Of a stretch of 64,000 nt of DNA, positions 58,755 through 64,000 are shown piece after piece. The notes beneath the pieces are model-generated. The model ran no database searches and was not told where the DNA came from. It worked only from the letters and a program-made list of their open reading frames with translations. Position 1 is the first letter of the stretch. Each line of letters begins with the position of its first letter. The DNA is from an uncultured Clostridia bacterium (GTDB taxonomy: Bacteria > Bacillota > Clostridia > Christensenellales > Borkfalkiaceae), in assembly GCA_945638575.1 (NCBI GenBank), contig CALZDP010000003.1, positions 1-64,000 on the forward strand. The letters run 5' to 3'. Made by a program: the position numbers and the translations under genes.

Positions 58755-59939
58755 TTAGTCTTTATCCTCGACTATTTCACCGGGTTCGACCACACCCTTA
58801 TCGGGCAAAACGTAATCTCTGCCGATAACGGAAATTTTACGCTTGGGTTGTGCGCCTCCGCCGACTTTACAGTTTTTGCCGACAACCACGCCCTCGTCTA
58901 AAATAGCGTTTTCGATAACGGAATTTTCGCCGATGACTACGCCTTTAAAAAGAACGCTGTTTTTAACCACTGCACCCTTTTTAACGGTTACGTGGTCGGA
59001 TAAAACGGAATTTTCCACCTTGCCGTAAATTTCACCGCCGAGGGAAACTATGCTGTTTCTGACAACGCCGGTTTCTCCGACGTAGTGAGGCGGAGCGATA
59101 GGGTTTCTCGAATGAATACGCCAATCGCTTTTAAGGTCGAATTTGGGGTTATCGCCCAAAAGGTCCATATTAGCGTCGAAAAGGGAATCTATGGTTCCCA
59201 CGTCCTTCCAATAGCCTTCAAACTTGTAAGCGAACATTCTTTCACCTTGGTTAAGCATAGCGGGAAGAATATCTTTACCGAAGTCGTTTGAAGTGTCTTT
59301 TTTCAAAGCGTCCTCTTCAAGATATTTGTAAAGTTTTTCGGCGGTAAAGATATATATGCCCATCGAAGCAAGGTTGGATTTGGGATTTGCCGGCTTTTCT
59401 TCAAATTCGTAAATACTGCCGTCGGGGTTGGTATTTAAAATACCGAAACGCGAAGCCTCTTCGGTTGGGACTTCGATAGCCGCTATGGTACAGTCGGCGT
59501 TATTTTGTTTATGCGCCGAAAGCATTGCGGCATAGTTCATTTTGTAAATATGATCGCCCGAAAGTATAAGCACGTAATCGGGATTGTATTGCTTTATAAA
59601 GGCTATGTTTTGGTAAATGGCGTTGGCCGTTCCCAAAAACCAATCACTGCCCTTTTTGGCTTGATAGGGCGAAAGAATATGTACTCCGCCGAACGACCTG
59701 TCTAAGTCCCACGACTGGCCGTTACCGATATAATCGTTTAAAAGCAGCGGTTGATATTGCGTAAGTACGCCGACCGTGTCTAAATCGGAGTTGACGCAGT
59801 TGGAAAGCGGAAAGTCTATAATTTTGTACTTACCGCCGAAAGTAACGGCAGGTTTTGCCACTTTGCTTGTAAGGGCGTAAAGTCTGCTACCCTGTCCGCC
59901 GGCAAGAAGCATCGCCACACATTCTTTTTTAATTGCCAT
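58755..59939 (-). CDS. glgC: Glucose-1-phosphate adenylyltransferase GlgC
   Basis: A 394-residue catalytic subunit making ADP-glucose, the committed step of glycogen synthesis. It has the nucleotide loop [49 protein letters not shown] and the C-terminal left-handed beta-helix. Good ribosome site AGGGGG. A terminator-like hairpin separates it from glgB upstream, so it may have its own promoter; I see only a weak one (TATGAT near 59960). Confidence 0.97.
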   Translation of the reverse strand: MAIKKECVAMLLAGGQGSRLYALTSKVAKPAVTFGGKYKIIDFPLSNCVNSDLDTVGVLTQYQPLLLNDYIGNGQSWDLDRSFGGVHILSPYQAKKGSDWFLGTANAIYQNIAFIKQYNPDYVLILSGDHIYKMNYAAMLSAHKQNNADCTIAAIEVPTEEASRFGILNTNPDGSIYEFEEKPANPKSNLASMGIYIFTAEKLYKYLEEDALKKDTSNDFGKDILPAMLNQGERMFAYKFEGYWKDVGTIDSLFDANMDLLGDNPKFDLKSDWRIHSRNPIAPPHYVGETGVVRNSIVSLGGEIYGKVENSVLSDHVTVKKGAVVKNSVLFKGVVIGENSVIENAILDEGVVVGKNCKVGGGAQPKRKISVIGRDYVLPDKGVVEPGEIVEDKD

Positions 59940-60013
59940 AATTCCCCCTGAATTTGTTTATCATATTTTTTATATCGCCTTGCGATTAAATTTTTGTTTT
60001 GAATATTTTTTAT

Positions 60014-60047
60014 AAAACAGGGCTATAAGCCCGTTATTGGCTGTTTT
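60014..60047 (-). terminator. Terminator at the end of glgB enclosing an interspersed element
   Basis: Arms AAAACAG (60014-60020) and CTGTTTT (60041-60047) surround one copy of the interspersed element. The minus strand continues with a T-rich tail (TTTTATAAAAAA). The outer arm touches the glgB stop codon. Confidence 0.7.
60018..60040 (+). repeat. Interspersed element copy inside the glgB terminator
   Basis: GGGCTATAAGCCCGTTATTG. GGGCTATAAGCCC can itself fold as a short hairpin inside the outer arms. Confidence 0.85.
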
Positions 60048-62020
60048 TACTTTTCTTTAACAAGATACATAAAGGAAAGCGGTGCAAGATTTACCCTTAT
60101 AGACTTATTTCTGCCGTGGGCGTGAATAGATTCCGCGGTAAACACCCAGTCGCCGAACTTGTTGTAACCGCCGTATCTTTCGTCGTCGGATAAAAAGGCA
60201 AGTTTGTATTTTGAACCGTTTACGCCGATCCTGTAATCGTAATGGGAAACGCCCGAGAAGTTAATTACGCACAACAACACTTCACCGCTGTAACCCTTTC
60301 TTTCGTAGGCGACCACGTTGTTTTGGGCGTCGTCCGCAACCAACCATTCAAAACCGTCCCAACTGTTGTCAATGGAATACAATGCGTCGTGTTCCTTATA
60401 AAAACGGTTAAGGTCTTTAAAGAAAAGTTGCATCTTTTTGTGCGCGTCGTATTCGTCGACGAGGAAGTATTCCAAGCCTTTTTTGTAATCCCATTCCGCG
60501 AACTGACCGAATTCCTGTCCCATGAAGATGAGTTTTTTGCCGGGGTGGGACATCATATACCCCATAAAAGCCCTTACTCCGCCGAATTTATCAACGTAGT
60601 TTCCGGGCATTTTGTTTATAAGCGAACCTTTGCCGTAAACTACTTCGTCGTGCGAGATAGGCAAAATGTAGTTTTCGGAATAGGCGTACATCATTGAAAA
60701 GGTCAATTCGTTGTGATGATAATATCTGTACATAGGGTCGGTCTTTACGTAACTTAAAACGTCGTTCATCCAACCCATGTTCCATTTGTGGGTAAATCCA
60801 AGTCCGCCCACGTCAATCGACCAGGTTACCTTGGGGAAGGCTGTGGATTCTTCGGCAACGGTAATAGCGTAAGGATATGCGCTTCTTACCGCGGAATTGA
60901 ATTTTTGGAAAAATGCAACCGCTTCTAAGTTTATATTGCCGCCGAAACTGTTTTTAGCCCATTCGCCGTCTTTTTTGCCGTAGTCAAGATATAACATTGC
61001 GGCAACGGCGTCCACCCTTAAACCGTCAACGTGATACTTGTCGAACATAAACATTGCCGAGGAAACCAAAAAAGACTGAACTTCCGTCTTGCCGTAGTCG
61101 AAAATCCTCGTTCCCCATTCCTTGTGTTCACGGCGTAACGGGTTGGAATCTTCATACAGGCAGGTTCCGTCAAATTCGTATAATCCGTATCCGTCTTTGG
61201 GGAAATGCGCCGGTACCCAATCCAAAATTACGGCTATTCCGTTTAGGTGAAAACTGTCGATAAGGTGCATAAAGTCCTTAGGGGTGCCCATTCTCGACGT
61301 AGGCGCAAAATATCCGGTTACCTGATAACCCCAACTGGGTTCAAAAGGATATTCGGTGATAGGCATAAACTCCACGTGAGTGTAGCCCATTTCTTTTACG
61401 TAAGGCACTAACTCGTCCGCAAGTTGAAGATAGGATAGCGGAGAACCGTCGGGATTGCGCTTCCAACTTAAAAGGTTGACTTCAAAAATGTTGACGGGCG
61501 AATTATATACGTCCCTGTTTTTTCTTTCTTCCTCGTAATCGACGGACAACCATTCGTAACCGTCTAAGTCATAAATTTTGGAAGCCGTTTCCGGCGGAGT
61601 TTCGGTGTGGAAAGCAAAAGGGTCCGCTTTATAACTAAAACCTGCCCCAGAAGTAGGTGTTTTTAATGCGTATTTATATATGTCGTACTGCTTTAAACCT
61701 TCGACAAAACATTCCCAAATGCCGGCGTTGTTTATGCGAACCATTTGGTTTGCGTTGGTATCCCAACCGTTAAAATCGCCGACAACGGAAACCTCTCGGC
61801 AGGCAGGCGCCCATACTCTGAAAACGACGCCCTTTTTACCGTCCGATTCCGTAAAATGCGCACCTAAAAATTCGTAGGAACGGAAATTGGTACCTTCGTG
61901 AAAAAGATATACGGGAACGTCGTTGCCGTAATTGATTTGTTTTTTAGTAGGTCTTCCGACGCGCTTTTTAGTTGCGTCTGCGACCGATAATCTGGATTTT
62001 GTTGCAGTAACCTTTGACAT
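60047..62020 (-). CDS. glgB: 1,4-alpha-glucan branching enzyme
   Basis: A 657-residue GH13 enzyme that introduces alpha-1,6 branches. An N-terminal basic extension (about 1-30) with KKRVGRPTKKQ, an AT-hook-like GRP motif, precedes the CBM48 domain (VVFRVWAPACREVSVVGDFNGWD). The barrel follows with DWVPAHFPKD, GLRVDAVAAMLYLDYG (nucleophile Asp), VAEESTAFP (acid/base Glu) and ISHDEVVYGKGSL. The length of the core is standard. First gene of the glycogen cluster. Confidence 0.97.
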   Translation of the reverse strand: MSKVTATKSRLSVADATKKRVGRPTKKQINYGNDVPVYLFHEGTNFRSYEFLGAHFTESDGKKGVVFRVWAPACREVSVVGDFNGWDTNANQMVRINNAGIWECFVEGLKQYDIYKYALKTPTSGAGFSYKADPFAFHTETPPETASKIYDLDGYEWLSVDYEEERKNRDVYNSPVNIFEVNLLSWKRNPDGSPLSYLQLADELVPYVKEMGYTHVEFMPITEYPFEPSWGYQVTGYFAPTSRMGTPKDFMHLIDSFHLNGIAVILDWVPAHFPKDGYGLYEFDGTCLYEDSNPLRREHKEWGTRIFDYGKTEVQSFLVSSAMFMFDKYHVDGLRVDAVAAMLYLDYGKKDGEWAKNSFGGNINLEAVAFFQKFNSAVRSAYPYAITVAEESTAFPKVTWSIDVGGLGFTHKWNMGWMNDVLSYVKTDPMYRYYHHNELTFSMMYAYSENYILPISHDEVVYGKGSLINKMPGNYVDKFGGVRAFMGYMMSHPGKKLIFMGQEFGQFAEWDYKKGLEYFLVDEYDAHKKMQLFFKDLNRFYKEHDALYSIDNSWDGFEWLVADDAQNNVVAYERKGYSGEVLLCVINFSGVSHYDYRIGVNGSKYKLAFLSDDERYGGYNKFGDWVFTAESIHAHGRNKSIRVNLAPLSFMYLVKEK

Positions 62021-62052
62021 AATTTACCTACCGAATAGTTTTTTGCACCTTT

Positions 62053-62080
62053 ATTTTACCACATTTTAGGATTTTTGCAA
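62053..62080 (-). promoter_or_regulatory. Promoter of glgB and the glycogen cluster
   Basis: Minus strand: -35 TTGCAA (62080-62075), 16 bp, -10 TAAAAT (62058-62053), 32 nt before the ATG. Confidence 0.55.
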
Positions 62081-62173
62081 TATAAATACGGGCATAAATA
62101 AGCATTTTATGATAATTTGATTATATTAAGTGAGTTTAAATAAAGATATTAGGAAGTTTAGATAAAGATATCG

Positions 62174-62262
62174 GAGCACAACCCCTCTGTCGGCAAAGCC
62201 GAATCTCCCCTTGCTAAATAGGCAACATAGGAGTATGGTTCGGTACTTGGTAGTATTCTACC
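62174..62262. repeat. Degenerate palindromic repeat between glgB and fabG
   Basis: Contains ACAACCCCTCTGT, the hairpin TCGGC-AAA-GCCGA (62190-62202), ATCTCCCCTTGC and a decayed right arm (GCAACATAGGAG). This order resembles the dispersed CCCCTC-hairpin-CTCCCCTT repeats I recall from gut Firmicutes. A second hairpin GGTAG-TATT-CTACC follows (62249-62262). The rest of 62081-62298 holds no gene that I can see. Confidence 0.5.
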
Positions 62263-62298
62263 TAAGTTTTGTGTGTCGGCAGCCAATTTTTAGTCGTT

Positions 62299-62323
62299 AA
62301 AAAAGCACGGAAAATTTCCGTGC
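62299..62323 (-). terminator. Terminator of the fabG-like gene
   Basis: Perfect 9-bp stem GCACGGAAA/TTTCCGTGC, followed on the minus strand by T6. It begins 4 nt after the stop. Confidence 0.88.
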
Positions 62324-62327
62324 ATTT

Positions 62328-63041
62328 TTAACACTGCATACCGCCGTCCACCGGTATTATTGCGCCTGTCAGATAGGTGTTTTTCACTAAAAAGCAAACG
62401 GCGTTCGCTACGTCCTCGGTTGTGCCGATACGCTTTAAAGGAAGTTCTTTGCAAAAACTTTCCCGTTCTTCTTTTGTAATATGGGCGTTCATGTCGGTAT
62501 CGATAAACCCCGGTGCAACTGCGTTAACCCGAATATTGGCGTCGGCTACCTCTTTAGAAAGCGCCTTTGTAAAAGCGTTTATCCCCCCTTTGGTTGCGGA
62601 ATAAACGGCCTCGCACGAACCGCCCTTTTCGCCGTAAACGGAAGAAATGTTAACGATTATTCCGCTGCGGTTTGCTATCATATTTTCAAGCACCGCTTTG
62701 CTTACAAGTATTGTTCCCATAAGGTTTACGTTTACAACCCGTAAGGCTTCCTCGTAACTTACGTCAAGCAGTACCTTTTGTTTTAAGGCTATTCCGGCGC
62801 AGTTTACCAAAAGATCTATTTTGCCAAACTTTTCTATTATAAAAGAAACCATTTTATTAACTTCTTCTTCCTTTGATACGTCGGCTTTTACGGAACAAAA
62901 ATCAAACTCTTCACACGCTTTTTTTGCGGCAACGTCGTCCGAAAAGTAGTTGATAACGGGCTTATAGCCCAACTTTTTTAATTTTTTGGCAATTTCTAAT
63001 CCGATGCCTTTATTACCGCCGGTAACAAGCGCGATTTTCAT
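62328..63041 (-). CDS. FabG-like short-chain dehydrogenase/reductase
   Basis: A 237-residue SDR, probably 3-oxoacyl-ACP reductase. NADP-binding TGGNKGIG (8-15), NCAG, catalytic Ser in VNISSVYG, YSATKGG (Tyr and Lys) and VNAVAPGFIDTDM are all present. The length is right for FabG, but it is not in a fab cluster, so another carbonyl substrate is possible. An element copy (62949-62979) encodes LGYKPVINYF just after the nucleotide motif. Confidence 0.88.
   Translation of the reverse strand: MKIALVTGGNKGIGLEIAKKLKKLGYKPVINYFSDDVAAKKACEEFDFCSVKADVSKEEEVNKMVSFIIEKFGKIDLLVNCAGIALKQKVLLDVSYEEALRVVNVNLMGTILVSKAVLENMIANRSGIIVNISSVYGEKGGSCEAVYSATKGGINAFTKALSKEVADANIRVNAVAPGFIDTDMNAHITKEERESFCKELPLKRIGTTEDVANAVCFLVKNTYLTGAIIPVDGGMQC
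62949..62979 (-). repeat. Interspersed element copy inside the fabG-like gene
   Basis: Plus strand GTTGATAACGGGCTTATAGC then CCAACTTTTTT. Encodes KKLGYKPVIN, nearly the same bases as the cysK copy in an unrelated protein. Confidence 0.88.
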
Positions 63042-63061
63042 TTTAAACTCCTTTTAACACT

Positions 63062-63088
63062 AAAAAAAGGGCATAAAGCCCCCTTTTT
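63062..63088 (-). terminator. Terminator of efp
   Basis: Minus strand: AAAAAGGGGGC/GCCCTTTTTTT with a 5-nt loop and two unpaired bases, ending in T7. It lies 29 nt after the efp stop. Confidence 0.8.
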
Positions 63089-63117
63089 ATTCTGAATAAA
63101 TTTTGGTTAAACTTTGA

Positions 63118-63678
63118 TTATTTTTTAACCCTTTCCATGTATTCGCCCGTTCTGGTGTCAACCCTTATGGTATCGCCTTCATTAACGAACATAGGCACCT
63201 GAATGGTTACGCCGGTTTCCAAAGTCGCATTTTTGGTAGCGTTGGTAGCGGTGTTGCCTGCAACGCCGGGGTCGGACTGGGTAATTAAAAGTTCAACGAA
63301 GTTTTCACATTCAACCGAGAAAGCCGCGCCTTTATAGAATTTAACCGTAACGGGGTCGTTTTCCTTTATCCACTTTAACGAATCTTCAACTTGGTCGTAA
63401 TTAAGCGGAATCATGTTGAATTCTTCGTCCATAAAGTAATAAAGTTCGCCGTCGTTGTAAGAATAAGTCATCTTCTTAGTTTCGATTACGGCATTTTCAA
63501 ACTTTTCGGTGGGGTTAAAGGTAAGTTGTAAAACTCTGCCGTCTACGATGTTTTTAAGGGTTGTTCTTACGAAAGCAGCGCCTTTGCCGGGTTTAACGTG
63601 CAAAAAGTCAACTACAACGTAAATTTTACCTTCGTATTCGATAGTTACGCCTTTTCTTAAATCACCTGCTGATACCAT
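63118..63678 (-). CDS. efp: Elongation factor P
   Basis: A 186-residue factor that relieves ribosome stalling at polyproline. Domain I has the modified-residue loop [10 protein letters not shown], followed by the two OB domains; [27 protein letters not shown] and [24 protein letters not shown] close the protein. Ribosome site AGGAGAA 7 nt upstream of the ATG. It follows an M24 peptidase gene, the yqhT-efp order known from Bacillus. Confidence 0.97.
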   Translation of the reverse strand: MVSAGDLRKGVTIEYEGKIYVVVDFLHVKPGKGAAFVRTTLKNIVDGRVLQLTFNPTEKFENAVIETKKMTYSYNDGELYYFMDEEFNMIPLNYDQVEDSLKWIKENDPVTVKFYKGAAFSVECENFVELLITQSDPGVAGNTATNATKNATLETGVTIQVPMFVNEGDTIRVDTRTGEYMERVKK

Positions 63679-63728
63679 ATAATGTTCTCCTAATGTTTTA
63701 ATCTTTTACTTAAATTTGTTATATTTTT

Positions 63729-63757
63729 ACCGATAACCGACCTATAGACCGATTTTT
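63729..63757 (-). repeat. Interspersed element copy between pepP-like gene and efp
   Basis: Plus strand ACCGATAACCGACCTATAGA, then CCGATTTTTG. A partial second half (TATATGCCGATTAGG) follows at 63762. Confidence 0.85.
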
Positions 63758-63806
63758 GACTTATATGCCGATTAGGTTTTAATTTTTATTTTGTTTAATT
63801 TACTTC

Positions 63807-64000
63807 TTATTTTATCGTAATAAGTTTTTTGGGGAAGGTCATAAACGATTTGACTTTGCCATCTTCGATTGTAACGCTGTCCTCTATCCTTATGCCGAAC
63901 TTCCCGTTAAAATATACGCCCGGTTCAATGGAAAACACCATTTTGGACCTCAAAACGCCCTGTCCCTTAGGGGAAAGCGCAGGAGCCTCATGAATGTAAA
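63807..64000 (-). CDS. M24-family Xaa-Pro aminopeptidase, 3' end only
   Basis: The last 64 residues of a gene that continues beyond the window. The frame reads IHEAPALSP, MVFSIEPGVYFNGKFGIRIEDSVTIEDG and ends LITIK. HEAP, SIEPG and RIEDS hold the His and two Glu metal ligands of M24 (PepP/PepQ-type) peptidases. Its place directly before efp matches YqhT of Bacillus. The stop is TAA at 63809-63807. Confidence 0.88.
   Translation of the reverse strand, partial: YIHEAPALSPKGQGVLRSKMVFSIEPGVYFNGKFGIRIEDSVTIEDGKVKSFMTFPKKLITIK

Overview
The window looks like chromosomal DNA of an uncultured anaerobic low-GC Firmicute, most likely a Clostridia-type gut lineage. That placement is inference from gene content: HPr kinase, RNase Y, RarA, a PlsX/AcpP lipid set, a paired GlgC/GlgD ADP-glucose pyrophosphorylase, and the spore-former-associated ylxY-mlpA and rsmD-coaD-ylbJ neighbourhoods. 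There is no rRNA, phage, transposase, integrase or CRISPR array, and one tRNA gene. About 58 kb is coding and about 6.1 kb is intergenic. Most genes lie on the minus strand, with plus-strand islands at 5.1-5.7, 11.5-12.4, 16.0-20.4, 22.9-28.0 and 32.6-33.6 kb.

Layout. 0-11.4 kb: tRNA-Ser(CGA), an M16 peptidase with a YlxY-type deacetylase-like protein, an ion permease, an MTA/SAH nucleosidase, a class I amidotransferase, a strongly divergent Rho, an MBL-fold hydrolase, and an ATP-grasp ligase with two flavoproteins. 11.5-22.4 kb: an envelope protein with DUF1508-like repeats, Ppx/GppA, two half-size TauE/SafE proteins, a 998-residue lipoprotein that also has a C-terminal membrane anchor, an SPFH protein followed by a tiny ribbon-helix-helix regulator, a DUF1624 acyltransferase and PlsX. 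22.9-30.8 kb: a Wzy/O-antigen-ligase-like protein, a second DUF1624 protein, two DHH phosphoesterases, SurE and an amino-acid ABC transporter. 31-48.7 kb: housekeeping genes (rarA, ylbJ, coaD, rsmD, hprK, uvrC, rny, epsC, cysK, recA, cinA, pgsA, rimO, ftsK). 49-64 kb: acpP, tex, a complete glycogen cluster (glgB-glgC-glgD-glgA-glgP plus a GH13 hydrolase), a FabG-like reductase, efp and the 3' end of an M24 aminopeptidase gene.

Functional themes. The glycogen cluster encodes synthesis (GlgC/GlgD, GlgA, GlgB) and breakdown (GlgP, GH13). CysK and EpsC make cysteine from serine. PlsX, AcpP, FabG and PgsA serve lipid synthesis. RecA, UvrC, RarA and FtsK serve DNA maintenance.

The most unusual signal is a short interspersed element of about 27 bp with the core CTATAAGCCCGTTATC, usually preceded by AAAAGT. 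I count 27 good copies and several weaker ones, in both orientations, about one per 2.4 kb. Fifteen copies lie inside genes of unrelated function and are read in different frames. Twelve lie in intergenic DNA or across gene ends, about 4.5 times more than expected from the intergenic share. Several intergenic copies sit inside terminator hairpins. This pattern resembles DNA-uptake sequences or a widely used chromosome-protein site more than an ordinary operator. A second self-contained system is the SPFH-RHH pair, whose promoter carries a perfect 19-bp palindrome across its -10 box.
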